In this document: positions 45,625-58,265 of the stretch, in pieces
Position numbering within the stretch: position 1 is the first letter of the stretch
Layout: every line of letters begins with the position of its first letter
Origin: Ceratorhiza oryzae-sativae
Taxonomy: Eukaryota > Basidiomycota > Agaricomycetes > Cantharellales > Ceratobasidiaceae
Direction: 5' to 3'
Length of the DNA: 64,000 nucleotides
NCBI GenBank assembly: GCA_030998015.1
Contig: JARWMV010000251.1
Span: 434,001 to 498,000 of the forward strand
The notes under the pieces: generated by a model
What the model was told of the DNA's origin: nothing
Database searches by the model: none
Seen by the model: the letters and a program-made list of their open reading frames with translations, nothing else
Position numbers and translations under genes: made by a program

Positions 45625-47133
45625 TTAGACAGGTGTGGCAAATCCGACGCGAGAGTTTGCCTCGTCAAAGACAGTATAGACATTCTTCATGAAGGTATCA
45701 CCCACAATCCAGGCGTTCTCGGGAACACCATCAGTGCCGACGATCGCACCCACGCAGGTAGTGCCACTGTTATCAGTAGCACCCACTATATCATAGGTAG
45801 GCAATTAGCTCCATTTCCGAGACTGGTTCAGATTTGCTTACAGTTGATATCCTTAGTCGAAACGGGGAACTTGCGACCGCTAAAGCTGAACCAGAAGGTT
45901 GGTGGTTTTGAACAGGGGAACGTGTAGTACCCATCACCACCGCAAACAGAGGCACTACAAGCCTTGCCACCGAATTTCTTCCAGAACGTGGAGACGCTCG
46001 AGGTAGGGCCAACGACGAGGGTGGTGCCAGAGTCGATGATCATGCCACCAGAGTATCCGGTAGTACGGCTGGAACCAGCCGAGCCAGTAGTAAACCAGTA
46101 GGTCTTGGATGTCAGAGGTGAGTAGGTGATAGCTCCGGTATATTTTGCAGCGTTGGCGCCCCCAAAATAGAGCTCCGAGCCAGAGGAGGCGAGGCGGAAA
46201 CCGAAAGTGGGGGAGGAGACCTTGCCTTGGGAGTAGAGATTCTCAATGAAGGTTGGAGCACCGATTGAAGAAATTGAGGAAAAGGCGAGGCCCAAAATAC
46301 CATCGCTCGGGTCGGAGGAGAAGGAATCGGACTCGGAGGTCACTGGGGAGAAGTATTGGCTATTTTATATGTTAGGATCGCCGTACTGATGGGGGCGCAG
46401 CTGAACGTACTTCGCGACACTGAGTCCAGCAATGGTGACTTTGTCGCTGTAGATTGGGCCTGAGGCAGTCGATCCATCGCCGTAAGAGATGCTGAAAGAG
46501 CCACTTTTCCTAGAGGAAGTAGATGACTTCGAAGAGGTATATTTTTTATGTGTGGAGCAGCCTGAGCTCGTACAGCTGGAGGACGGAACCCAAAGATCGG
46601 CAGAGCCCCTATCAACTCAACGTCAGCACTGTACACTTTCGCACGAAGACCTATAACTCACGTATCAAAGTCGATCAAGAATGACTGGGCGGGAGTACCA
46701 ATACCAATAGTGCCAGCCCAGACTATGGACAATAAGTTAAGGGCATAGACTGAAACAACGAGGAGAAACTCACGCTCATCCTGCTCGTCGGTGAGGGCCT
46801 CGTTTTGCCGCTTGGTCAGCTGGTCAAGCGATTTGACACCAGAAAACAGGTCTTTGCCGGTCTGAGCCTTGTAAGCAGCATTGCCATGGGCGTATTTACT
46901 AGGACGAGAAGTTTAAATTAGTCGGATTCCAGTTCTCCAATGACGTTGACATACACTTGAGCGCGGGCAACTTGGCGAGCGAGAGCCGAGGGAACGATGA
47001 CGCCATCCTTGGACAGAGGAGCGGCACGCTTGTGAAGGGGTATGGCGATCGTTTTGGACTCGATAGAGGGAGCAGGGGCCGCAACAACAGAGCCAGCGAC
47101 GGCGAGGGTAGCAAGGGCGATGGAGGCAATCAT
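45625..47133 (-). CDS. Secreted aspartic protease (pepsin family A1)
   Basis: An extracellular acid endopeptidase of the polyporopepsin type. The ATG at 47133 begins a signal peptide (MIASIALATLAVAGSVVAA), followed by a basic propeptide (PLHKRAAPLSKDG). Both catalytic motifs are present: FDTGSADLWVPSS and MIIDSGTTLVVGP. Between them are the flap region SISYGDGSTASG and SDGILGLAFSSI. The C-terminus reads CVGAIVGTDGVPENAWIVGD then FMKNVYTVFDEA and RVGFATPV. Introns are short; for example the last, GTAAGC to GATATAG, joins KDIN to LGATDNSG in phase. Length of about 410 residues fits the family. No stops or lost catalytic residues. Confidence 0.92.
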
Positions 47134-48403
47134 GTCTTTGGAACGGGGATGTAGAGGCGCCAGAGAACACAGCGGAGACTGTTGGTCTTCAGAGTGTCGC
47201 CATCCTCCTCATTTGTACTCCTGCACTATACGGTAAGGCTCCGCCCACCGCCGGCCACATTCCGCGCAGCGCATGGTGTCCTTGGACCAGAACGATAGAA
47301 TTAAAGCGCCAGATTTGAATCGAAGCCGTATGGCCAGAGATGCAGGCATGGTACTTCCGGTCCGATCCACGGAGCGTGTGGTCGAGGTTCAAAAATAGAC
47401 GACTAGTTTAAGCAAATGATAAGAAACCATATGATGCTCTCCCCGTTCACGGCCGTCATTATCTGAATGAATGCGTAGTGGCGCTGTAACGGAGGGAGAG
47501 TAATTGTCCCGAGATACTTGTGGGTTTGTGAGCACATCCAGTGACGCCAAGAGCGGTGCAGCTTAAACGGGTAGAAGCTACGGATCAGTGGCTTAACTAA
47601 ACGCAGTCCTTGCCTGTTTTGAATCGGCCTTTGCTCCCGTAGGTCAACTATGCCCAGCAACCATACTCACCAAAGAATGCTGCGGTATGTTTGGCTACTC
47701 GTGTATTCAAGAACGCCACAGAGAAGCGCGAGTCATGTCCTTGAGCTCATGTGACGCGAAGAACAGATTCTCGTGGTCATCTTGGTTCTGTGGGATCGCC
47801 CCCACGTGCAACCGTGGTTCGCCCGGCTTTCGATCAAACACAAGCTCCAGAGCTGACTCAAAAGAGTCTTTTATGACGGGAGCGAATGGAACTATCGGAA
47901 ATGGAACTATGAGGTTTGGTTCGCGAATATGCACACGTAAAGTAGATCTGGCGGGCTCCCTCTCATGTTAGCTGCCGAATTCAATATGGAGTGAGCCGAG
48001 TTATGGGTTAGCCGTTATCGTCAATGGGCTTAAAATTATCCGCGTCTCACATTCTGCCCCATTCCGTGTTTTCACGAGTATAGCCAGGTCTACTTGCGAC
48101 TGTGAAAGCCATGGGCGGAAACCGCACTATCAAGCGAAAGAGTGAAAGAGTTTTAATTGTATTACATTGGCTTTCCGGGGATGCGAGCAGGGAAATCCAC
48201 AGCTTGCCCGAAGCCTTGTATGATACCATCTGTGCTGTACCAGAGCCAAAAACGTGCGCATTTCGAGACGATGGATTTTGCCAATCATTTTTCCAGGTCA
48301 AATCATTCCTACAAACAAAAAATATGATCATGACTGCCCCGTTGCTTCCGACTCGGGTTCAGCTTCGGGAGCCAGACCAAATCCACCCAAGCGAATTAGC
48401 TGT
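47134..48403. other. Intergenic region, no supported gene
   Basis: Upstream of the aspartic protease and downstream of the kinase. Short frames on both strands (for example 47707-47934) have no domain I recognise. Confidence 0.45.
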
Positions 48404-50507
48404 TCAATAAGCGTATTTGAACTGGTCGTTTGCAGGCTTGGAATTCCGACTCCGGCTTACCTCATGCTCCACTTCTGGTGCGTTTAACCGCACCTCTGGC
48501 GGACCCAACCAACAATCTTCCAATACGTCCCAAAATTTGTCGCCGATCGGAGATGCCGAGAGAGTATCATGCGGTTTTTGTGGCCTCAAAGCTTTGTTGA
48601 TGATATTGGAGATGGTGGCGAACCCGAATGAAGTATTGTAAAACGGAACCTGCCCTGTGGTTATTTCCTATACACAGAACGTTGTTGATAAGCATCAAGG
48701 GATCCACCAGAATGCGCACTCGCCAGCATTGTCTAAATAGAAAAGCAATAAATTGATGGCTTGACATACCAAGGGTCATGATACACTTACCATACCCAAT
48801 GCATATATGTCTGCCTCTTTGCTCCTTGCCCCAGTTTCTGAGAGAAGCTCCGGCGCCTAGGCTTGTATTTATGGCAGGACTAGACATGAATGTAACGGCA
48901 TACCATCCATTGTAGGCTACCACCTCCAGGATCGGTCTTGGAGAACTCAAAAACTGTTTGTTGCATGACCGTTAGCCCAAAATCGGCGACTTTGAGTTTT
49001 CCGTCATCGGCAACAAGTGCATTTGCCTGTGAACAGCGAGCCTCAACTATCTAGTCAGAACCGTTATATCCCAATTTACCCCTTTTAAGTCTCCATGAAC
49101 CTACGCTTGCTACGGTAAGAAGCAAAGGATAGTTTTAATTCGTAGACTTACCACATTTAGGTCATGAAGATATTTGACGGCTTGAACGAGTTCGCCGCAC
49201 TAATATGCCCAACTTCGGCATGACATCGAGAGCTTTGATTAGTGCGACTCACTTTAAGATACCGATCTACCAGAGGTTTGTGCTCTAGATATCTCATAAC
49301 GTTCCCGTTACGCATCCATGGCGAAACCATCGCCAGGTGACCTCGGAAGATACCGAATCCATGAAGCTGAAGAATACCAGGGTGTTTCAGACTTGACCAG
49401 GTCTTCAGCTCGCGAGCTGATAACTAAATACGATTAACATAGGGTGTATCGGATGATTCAATACATACTTTCAACTCTCTGTGAGGTGGTGCATCGGATA
49501 GACATCTCACACACTTGACGGCAACAGGCGCCCCATTCAAAAGAGTCACTCTGTATATATCCGCGAACACGCTAGAAGCGACGGGGCCCAATTCCTCAGG
49601 GGAGATGGACGCAAGGTCGTTAGTACATTCGTGAAGGCCTTGTTCCTCTCTAAAATACTGAATTATTTGACCAAGAGGCTTGGTAGATTATTACGATCGG
49701 CCGTCGTTTAAGACGTGGGCTCGTGCTTACTGTGCTAGATGTAACTTGGATGGGAGCTGCGTCGGAGTTAGCATGAGCACAAACAATAGTTTGATTAAAC
49801 CTAACCGTGTGTTGGTGTAACTTGTTCACTGGCTCGCCCCCTCGGCGCAGGTGAACGAATATAACCCAATGTCGACAAGGAATATTCGACACAAGCACCT
49901 GTAAAATTACTCAACACAGAGGCAAGATAGAAGTTCGTTCGTTGACGGTGTGGTGACCATTCGTCGAACGCATGACGGAAGAACATTTGTAGGTTAAACG
50001 GTTGATGTCGAAGATTCCAGCTTGCAAATAAATCCACGCTACTTGAGCCAAGTTCCCGCTGGAAAAATGTGTCTTGGTCTTCACCGGGAGAGGATACACG
50101 AAAATAACATGCGGCGGGATGCAGATGAACCCAATCCAATGTTGGGACCAAGGCGAGATGGTATTGATTCGTCTCTCCGAGCTGAGAACGCAGGGTTATC
50201 AAAAACGAGACACCCTCTGCTTCACGCCATACAGTATTGGGAAAATACCGCTTCGCCCGAGGCGGAGTAGGTTTGAATACGTACCCAAGTTGGGGGTTGA
50301 AAAATGACTGCGCGGCGGCGAACCTGTACGCTCGGATAAATCGGTGCGTTCGATTAGCTTCGAGACGTGACGGGAGGAAAATAAACTATCGTAATCTTCT
50401 AGACATGTGAACACAAATTTTTGGTTGTCTAGGAAAGTCCAAAGGGCTTGCCAATCGGCGAGTTCGCTTGAGGGCACTGGTACTTGACGACCAAATAACC
50501 AAGACAT
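48404..50507 (-). CDS. Protein kinase, TKL-like, with unrecognised N-terminal region
   Basis: The ATG at 50507 begins MSWLFGRQVPVPSSELADW. The first roughly 200 residues have no known domain. An intron from GTACGT to GTGAAG (64 nt, near 50220-50285) joins the first two frames in phase. The kinase domain then runs through several short exons: LGPVASSVFADIYRV, GAPVAVKCVRC with the ATP-binding Lys, LKHPGILQLHGF, ELVQAVKYLHDLNV, VHGDLKG (catalytic loop, HGD in place of HRD), KLKVADFGLTV and PELLSETGARSKEADIYALG. The C-lobe ends EITTGQVPFYN, DTLSASPIGDKFWDVLEDCW and a tail FKYAY. HGD-type loops are common in expanded basidiomycete kinases; activity is likely but substrates are unknown. It shares a 187-bp intergenic region with the divergent gene at 50695. 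Confidence 0.85.
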
Positions 50508-50694
50508 AATTCACTAAACGCTGACAAACGCCGCTTTCAAAGGTTCCAAATACCGTTGGGCTGGTTATGAACTTGTGATGCAGACAAGAAGCCAAACGGT
50601 CTATCTTGGCTATAAGAACGTGATTCAAGATGGTCGCAGGGGACGGCGAGAATGAGCTTTCACGTGATCGTCCGATCTCCAGCTGAAGCTGACC

Positions 50695-51742
50695 ATGACC
50701 TCTGTAGACGTTCTGCTTTGCCTCGCCTGTTCTCAAACGCTTTCTCCCAAGTCTACCGATTTATATTTCCGGACTCAATGTTGCGAAAGACTTATCTGCG
50801 ACAGATGCTTATCGAAAAATGCCCGGTTAAGACGATACAATCCTTGCTTGAGCTGCCTCGGTGGAGTCGGCCTGGTACAAAGCACGAGCGTAGATCGGAA
50901 AAGCGAACAACAGGAGAAGTTGGTAGTCCAGAATGGAAGGGATAATGAAGCCGCAACTTTTGTGCTTGGGGATGATGAGGATGAGGATGAAGGAGGAGGG
51001 GAAATTTCTTGTCAAGGAACTAATGCGGAGCATGTCCAGCCACCTCCAAACAGTTTGGTTGAACAAGTCCAAACCAAAGGTTCACCAACGCCCTCAAATC
51101 CCTCTCCGCCTTCTTCGTCTACGTACTATATCAAGCCAAAAGACACAGTTGCTGGAATCGCACTGAGATATGGGGTCGAAGTAGGTTCGATGCTCGTCGC
51201 ACAGCCATGATTCTAACACCCGCCTATCAAAGCCTCGCCAACTGTGTCGATTAAATAATTTCCCAATGAGCACCCTAAATACGACACCACATATCATCCA
51301 TACTCGTACTACGCTTCAACTACCGCCTGGGACACGAACGCCCTCTCCACCACCACCTGATTTCCAGGAACGTCTCGAAGCGCGGGCTCGTGAACGTGCT
51401 GGACGAGCATTTCAAGCGGTAACAAAAGAAACGGACTGGGGAATAGCACAAACGTATGTCGCTCTTTTGGATGTTGAAGGCGATAGTGGTATGAAAGAGG
51501 GTAAAAGGCGAATGATCGATTCCAAGTCAAAAGACGGGAGACATGCGCTAGCTGTTGATGCTTATCTGGACGATAACGCTTGGGAGGAGGAGCAGAAGAA
51601 ATCTGGTCTTTCGCCCCGCATTGAGCCATTTCCCTATTTTAGCTTCAAGGGAAAGGAGGGTGCTGAGCCTCTGAAAGAGGCATCGACTGGCGGGAGCTCA
51701 GACTGGTGGCGGAGGTTGTGGCTGGGTTCTTCGAAGAGGTGA
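50695..51742 (+). CDS. LysM-domain protein with N-terminal cysteine-rich (zinc finger-like) module
   Basis: The N-terminus (ATG at 50695) lacks a signal peptide and has paired cysteines: LLCLACSQTL, TQCCERLICDRCLSKN and YNPCLSC, consistent with two zinc sites. An acidic linker follows, then a LysM domain split by one intron (GTAGGT to CAAAG, about 51180-51234): YYIKPKDTVAGIALRYGVE plus PRQLCRLNNFPMSTL. The C-terminal half (about 150 residues) includes ERAGRAFQAVTKETDWGIAQ and YVALLDVEGD, then a Trp-rich end SDWWRRLWLGSSKR. Intracellular LysM proteins of this layout occur in eukaryotes; the absence of a signal peptide argues against a chitin-binding effector. Divergent from the kinase at 50507. 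Confidence 0.82.
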
Positions 51743-51960
51743 TAATGGAGTAGCTCATTCTGTTGTAAAATTCATATCCAATGCTGCCACTCTGATTCGT
51801 CCGAGCAAAGGGTTTGCGAAGATCGAGTATATGCATCGAGAGTTTTGCTAGGCGCTAGTTGGCAGCTTGGGCTTATGTAATATTAGATTAGGAACCCTCG
51901 GCCGGACGTCGTTGATCACTCAGAAATCGAATTTCGGCTGTTGACTTTGATAGTCCGACC

Positions 51961-53168
51961 ATGTCATCCGAAGACATTTCCAGCGCAGGGGAATCCATCC
52001 TGGTGGGCGACTAGACGTCACTATCGTCCATTCTTGCATCTGACCCACTCTAGTCGCTCGACAGTGCCTTTTCCCCTGTCTCGGACGTTCCGATTCAGCC
52101 GGCGAATCCACCAACTCCACCCCCACCTCCTCCAGCGGAGAACCCAACAGACGAAGCAAGCTCTGCGCCGAGTTCAGATCCACTCTCGGACTCCTGGAAA
52201 GAGGAATACGACGCCCGAGTCGCTTCCTGGCGAGCCGAATCTGCCCAAACGCGAACAAAAGCCGAGGCAGAACGTGCTCGATGGGAAGAGCTCAGAGCAT
52301 CTGGACAGGCGCCCGAACACGAGTTGTGGGAGTCGGTGAAGGATACGGATGGAGCAGCGGCCGAGTTGGATGCGGTTATCAGCGAAGGCACTGGCACGGG
52401 AGGTGCCGGACCTGCCGCTGAGAGTATGGCAGACGAGATTAATGCGCCGCCGATGACGACAAGCCTTGCAGATTCCAGAGATCTAACATCTGGAGAAACA
52501 TCTGGTGGGCAAGGTTCCCAAACTCTTGCAGTAAGTCCTGGTCTTCAGTCCACAATTGATCCAAATCCTCCCTCGTTTGCCTGTCTATCGTGATCTAATC
52601 TGCTCAGCAGAATACAATCGGCTACCCATCATCTGCTGCATCTGTCCACACTCTGGGTGAAACTTCGGATGCTTCCCCTGTGCATCTCAGCGGCGCCGAA
52701 CTCTCCGCAGGCGAGGGAGCTAAAGAATGGGAGGAAGTGCCCTCGGTTGCATCATCTTTCCCGTCTCTCCCCGAACAGCACCACGCCAACTCTATCCCAC
52801 TCCAGCCGACATATCGTCGTCAGGTGCCACTCAAGAGGGAGAAAGAGAAAGAAAACCATCACCATCGGCATCACCATAAGCACCCCTCTGCCCCGCCAAC
52901 CCCGCCCTCGCTCACGCTTACGGTATTCGATTCAAATGCTTCAGCAAGGACCAGGGTGGTTGCGCTCATGTCTTCTCTGGCGATCAACATGTTCTTACCA
53001 TTCGTCAACGGCGTAATGCTCGGATTTGGCGAGATTTTCGCCCGAAACGTCGTTGGCCCTTGGTTCGGTTGGCCGAAGCCAGTGGCCTCATCCGTTGGGA
53101 TCAGGGCTGGCGGGCCTCCCAAATCCAACGGAACGTTACGACGATCCGTTCTCGTAACGGAAGGCTAG
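51961..53168 (+). CDS. Mitochondrial outer-membrane import protein Mim1/TOM13 family
   Basis: Mim1 helps insert helical proteins into the mitochondrial outer membrane. Only the C-terminal segment is family-like: LMSSLAINMFLPFVNGVMLG, then FGEIFARNVVGPWFGW, a membrane helix with Gly-spaced packing. The rest is a long N-terminal extension: Pro-rich PANPPTPPPPPPAEN, an acidic SDPLSDSWKEEYDARVASWR segment and a His-rich stretch NHHHRHHHKH before the helix. Exon 1 is 14 codons (MSSEDISSAGESIL) ending at a GTGGGC donor; a second intron runs from GTAAGT (about 52531) to CAGCAG. The predicted length of about 360 residues is three times that of yeast Mim1. It converges on the acyl-CoA dehydrogenase gene. 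Confidence 0.75.
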
Positions 53169-53340
53169 ATAGTTTTGGTTGGGTGTTTGACTCATACATA
53201 ATCTTAAAAATGGTCGCTGCTAGATTCAATATGCTTGTATTCCAGAACTCGAGATAGGCAGTACAAAAAATCCGCACAGTGAAATAATCATTAAGAAAGA
53301 CAGACGTAAAAGCGAATGCAAGCGTTCAGGATGGGGGAAA

Positions 53341-55437
53341 CTAGAGCCGGGCATCCTTGGGGATCTTGCGGATCGCCTGGCGGACGCCAAGGTCGCCCAA
53401 CACGTCTTCGGCACCACCGAGGAGTGAGTCGAACGGCACGGTTCGGTGATACTGTAGCATGTCAGTGTCGGTGTATTGCGAAACCAACGGCTAGACTTAC
53501 GTGCTCGATCATGCGGCCCATACCAGTGCGGGTGATAGCACGGCCACCAAAGATTTGGGTAGCGTCCTGGGCGGTCTCCTGGGCACTGCGGGTCAAGTAC
53601 ATCTTCAAGAAGGCAATTTGTCTGATGCATTTTATTAGTATATTTGTAAACGGCCATCCCAAAAAGAGTGGACGTACCCAGCGAGGTTAGCCGACTGCTG
53701 CTTATAGTTCATGTTACACATTTGGTAAGTAACATTCTCGAGCCAGTTCTGACCAGCCTCGGCGCGAGCGATCATGGCGGCCAGCTTGTGACGAATGACG
53801 GCCTGAGAGACCAAGGGTTTGCCGAACACCTGGCGCTGGTTTGCCCACCTATTACCGCCGTTTAGCATCATCTTAATCCACAGGACCAAATGAACTCACT
53901 TCATGCATTCCTCGACAATCATACGTTGAGAGCGAGCGCTCGCACAGCACATCACCCACCGCTCGTGGTTAAAGTTACTCAAGATGACCAACAAGCCGCC
54001 GTCCTCGGGGCCAAGCATGTTTTCAGACGGCACCTTGACGTTGTCGAACGTGATGTAGCCCGTACCGGCCGTGGGCGAGTAAGAGGTCTTGATTGGCTTG
54101 GTCTCCACACCCTCACCACGGGGGACGAGGAAGACGGTCAGGCCGTTTTCGGTCTTACATCCAACGGTAAAGTAGCTAGAAGTTATTATTAGTTGCATAT
54201 TACGCAAGGGGGTAAGAGGGAAGCAACATACTCGGAGAAAGTAGCATTGGTAATCCACTTCTTGGTACCGTTTATAATCCAATAAGACCCATCAGCAGAC
54301 TTTTTGGCTGTGCATCGGAGCCCAGCGACGTCACTGCCCGCGAAAGCCTCACTAATCGCCAAGCTAATGAACTGTCGAATGTCGGTTTAGCACACGTTAA
54401 ACCGAATGTGAAAGGCGTTTACCTTCTTGCCCGAGAAGATCTCAGGAACGATCTTGTCACGCAGCTCCGGGCGACCAAAGTTGATGACTGGGGGGAGACC
54501 AATGACCATTCCACCAAGAAGACCTATTGTCATGTAAATTTAGGGGGATGAACATTTCAACAGAACTCTCATACCATCGCCAAACCCACGAGCGCCAACA
54601 CGAGTAAGCTCTTGAGTGATGATGAGCTCATGGAAGTAATCGAACTTCTCTGGCTCAACAAGGCCATTAAGGAGCTTGCGGCCCTTTAGGTGCTTGCCAG
54701 GCCCGAGCCGCATCGCATGCATATTAATTTCGCTGCAAGGGTTGAGTCAGATTGATTCATGGAGAGAATTCTGTAAACGTACGCCATTTTATCCAGAGCC
54801 TCCTGGCTGACACGCTTGCCATCCTCTTCTCGAGCCTGACCTTCGGCATAAACGTGCTCGTCGACGAATTTGCGAATGGCTTTTTGGAAAACTCGGTGAT
54901 TCTATGTACGGGGTAAGTCATGGAATCCATAAAGCAAATAAATGGCGCACCTCTGTGTAGTAGGGGCTGGAGAAGCCAGGAGTGAGCCAGGTGGGCTCGG
55001 CGTATGGTACTTGGCTAATCTCGCCGGCGGCCAGTGGCTTAATCTTGGCAGACTCGCCCTCAATTGTGCCAATTTGCAGGCGTGTGTATTGGGGCTTGAG
55101 CAAGACTTCGTGGCGATGAAGTGAGAAAAATGCCTCGGTTGCATCCTGGCCGGCTAAAGAGCGTCACAAGAGCCCGGATGAGCCGGATAATGAGCATAGA
55201 ATATAGCCTGAAATGTACGCACCAACTTCTTCATCGAGGAGGACAGCAAGACCACCTGGATGCATTGCGGCAAAGCGGGAGAGATCGAAGACCTTGGAGT
55301 CGATTATGACCCACTGGATGGATGGATGAGCGTGTGGAGTCGTGCGAGGCTGTGGATAGCCGACTCACCAGGTCGCCGTCCTTGTTGTGCTTGGCGACCT
55401 CGTCGCGGGTGAGAGTCTTCATCTGCTTTGTGGCCAT
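53341..55437 (-). CDS. Acyl-CoA dehydrogenase with N-terminal cytochrome b5 domain
   Basis: The ATG at 55437 starts MATKQMKTLTRDEVAKHN. The first about 90 residues form a cytochrome b5-like haem domain with the HPGGLAVLL axial-His motif and a second His later (FFSLHRHEVLL). The rest is an FAD acyl-CoA dehydrogenase: FISLAISEAFAGSDVAGLR (FAD-binding), WIINGTKKWITNATFSEYF, VPSENMLGPEDGG, QRQVFGKPLVSQAVIRHKLA, DATQIFGGRAITRTGMG and a C-terminal VLGDLGVRQAIRKI. About nine short introns separate the exons. It likely oxidises acyl-CoA in fatty acid or branched-chain degradation with haem as electron relay; such fusions are known in fungi. No targeting peptide is obvious. Confidence 0.92.
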
Positions 55438-56285
55438 TGCGGAGATGCGGGGTCTGGGGCAGAGTGGTGGTGGTGGTGGTGGTGGTGCGTTGGGTGGACA
55501 GAGCCAGCTCGCCTTAAGAAGATCACATGGCCGTGAAAACGGGCGCTTACCCCACGCTTTCACGTGAATTCCGGTCCTCATTTGGCCGGTGTACCGCTCC
55601 CATGTGATATGATCGCACCTTAGCCAATCTGGAATCCCAGGTTGGCTTGCGTACGGCTACTCATCCCGTCGCGAGTTCAAGGCCCCATTCCTAAGCGATT
55701 CCCTGGCTAAACCAATAGCAAGGATTCCAAATGTCACATTTGTATTTACTTGTAGCCCCGAGCTAACACAAGTCCCAACCTCTAAATGTGGGTCTTTCAC
55801 GTTAGATGCCGAGAACTGCTAAATATCGCCAACCATGACCACGTGTATGATGTATTCCCAATCTAGCTCCTTTGCCACTACCGGAAAACCTCAAACCTCC
55901 AAAACCATACACACTTGAGAGAACCAAGACTCTTTGATCCGCGCTTATTCATGTATTTGGACGACAAAAGCGAGCACCGCAAGTTTAGGCTTTCAGGGAT
56001 ACCCCGGTCTCGTCCATGAGGGGAAGTGCAATGTCGTGTTATTAAAGTGATTACAACTTAGCCGCGTCCTTCATTCAACGCCCTTTCGGTTGGTGCTGTC
56101 AAGTCACCTGATGGAATCGAGGCCTTTCCCGCCCACTACTACCTTCCTGCAACACTGCCGCCATCGCTCTTTCCATTGAGCACTACGCGTCAAAACAGCT
56201 GCTCCATTATCAAACCACCGATATATTGGTTCCAACTGCTCTGTCCCTCGGGCCCCAACGCCGTTCTTTACCTGTGGCAGAAATC
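55438..56285. repeat. Intergenic region with a (GGT)n microsatellite
   Basis: A GGT tract of about seven units lies near 55466-55486, just upstream of the acyl-CoA dehydrogenase start. The rest separates two divergent genes and holds no supported gene. Confidence 0.6.
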
Positions 56286-57835
56286 ATGGCGCGAGACATG
56301 TTGTTTCTGGAACACCAAATGGGCGTCGCTTGCAATAGCGCGCACAGTGTTTGGCAAACATTAACCTCAGACGTACTGGCTCTTGTGGTTCATACATATT
56401 CGGTCTCGCTTCGTCAACCTGATGCCCCACTTGTATGTTCCCACGTATGCCGCCACTGGCGCAGTGTGACCCAGGATACACCTTTCCTATGGACGTATAT
56501 CGACACATCACGCAGTAGAGACCTCAATCTCATGTGGCTGGCAAATGCAAAAGGTGCACTCCTTAATGTCCGATTAACAGAGCCGCTATTATCCACATCC
56601 ATTTGGGACTACATCCCTCGGTATTTGTCCCCATCATATGCACCCGCGTCCAACAACGCAGTCGCAGATATAATTATCGGATTAACACCCCAATGGAGAT
56701 CACTTGACATTGCGTTCAATTGTATAACCCAGACATTCAACGTAATAGAGTTTCTTGGCGGTTTGAGTAAGACACTTCTACTTGACTATCTCACAATTGG
56801 ACCACAGGAGCAAAACATTCTAGCGATTAACGATGGTACTGTCGTAACTCATCCTGTAGGTTCTTTCCCACAAGCCGATGATTCCGTCACACATCCACTC
56901 TTTCGAAAGATAAACGTTCAACCAACCAAACTCTACGTCGATACCTACCCTATAGCATTCTCGCCTATCACGTTTTCTTCCCGTCTTACAGTACTAGAGT
57001 TTCTGGCCGGCGGCCATTATATTCACATTCCGGATGTGAGCTATTGGCACCAGATTTTATCGCATACACCTTGTTTGGTCCGACTGCGTCTCTGGAGCCC
57101 TCGCCATACGCCTTTTGCTCCCGTGAAGTGCTCAATTTTTGCGCCACTTCAACTTCCCGTTCTGCGGCATTTAGAACTGTCTGGAGCATTTGTTATGCTT
57201 AGCCCTCTCTTTACTCAATCCGCGCTCCCATCGCTTAGCCATCTATTGATCGACTTTTTGAGAAACACCTACTTGGCGGGGGGCATACCACGTCAAATCT
57301 TCGAGCTAGTGACAGTATCTCCCGCGTTGGCCAATTTACAAGTCGGCTCGTTGAGTCTCGGCTCGGACAATCATATCTGGTGGGCGAAAACATTCCAATC
57401 CCCCAACTTGCTTCACTCGCTTAGACTGTTTGAAATGGAATGGCTCGAGGCTGCGGCAATTCTGGAAGAAGTATCTGCATTGCCCAACCTATTACTCATC
57501 GAACTCGAAAGCATCTGGGATGTGGATATCGATCATCTGAAACGGCTATTCTCCAAATTTGAAGGACCCCAGTTCAAGCTCACAAAGTGTTTAGAGGATG
57601 GAGTAGGGTGGTGTGTCAAGGAGTCAGACTTGGATAGTTGCACATCAGGTTGTGAATCATGCTTTTGTCGTAAGTGATAAGCGGTAGTGCTAGTGTCTAA
57701 ACACACCCAACTAACAATCTCGCAGCCACAGGTTTAGAAGATGATAATTCTGAGATGAGTTTGGACAGTGAAGGCTCAGATGGCAGCTACGGTGATGATG
57801 AGGGTTCGGATATGGGGAACTATATTACGAACTAA
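56286..57835 (+). CDS. F-box-like/leucine-rich protein
   Basis: The likely start is the ATG at 56286 (MARDMLFLEHQMG). An F-box-like segment follows: LTSDVLALVVHTY to VCSHVCRHWRSVTQDTPFLW, with the typical spaced Leu and VCxxWR. The body has leucine-rich irregular repeats (LTVLEFLAGGHYIHIPDV, LPVLRHLELSGAF, LPSLSHLLIDFL). One intron (GTAAGT near 57671 to CTCGCAG) joins a Cys cluster (SCTSGCESCFC) to an acidic C-terminus (GSDGSYGDDEGSD) ending at 57835. Such proteins are expanded in basidiomycetes and are probably SCF ubiquitin-ligase adaptors; the target is unknown. Confidence 0.8.
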
Positions 57836-58265
57836 CCATGCTTCACGCTCGAACCATATATCGTCTATTGCACGCAGTTACATAAATTAAGCGCACACTT
57901 TTGGACGTGCGTATGTGTAATATTATTTACGAATCCACCCGGCTTGTTGTCAGCGCTGCACACTTCCGCGTCTCAATCCAGACCCCCAAAGCGACCTTGG
58001 AGAAACAAGGAGACCACGAAAAACAGCTGCTCTCTAGCTTTTAATCCCTTCGTATCACGCAGATTTAAAAAAAATACGCTCATTCGAATGACTACCTAGG
58101 TTGCACTACACTAGTGGTCGCACAACAGTTGGTGTGGGAACGCAGAAAACAGGGATAAGAGAAAATGACTGACAATCGAAACCGAAACATGCAGACAGAG
58201 AGAAGAGAAGAGAGGTGCATATAGGCTGAAGATAGGAATAGGGACATATAGGTGAGCGTATGGGT
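57836..58265. other. 3' flank, including duplicated sequence
   Basis: From about 58081 the sequence (GACTACCTAGGTTGCACT) is repeated at about 60440, the start of a duplicated unit that includes the next gene. Confidence 0.5.

Noticed and set aside
50199..50285. Suspected frameshift at an A5 run in the kinase N-terminal region
   Set aside because: A 64-nt intron with GTACGT donor and AAG acceptor joins the two frames in phase.
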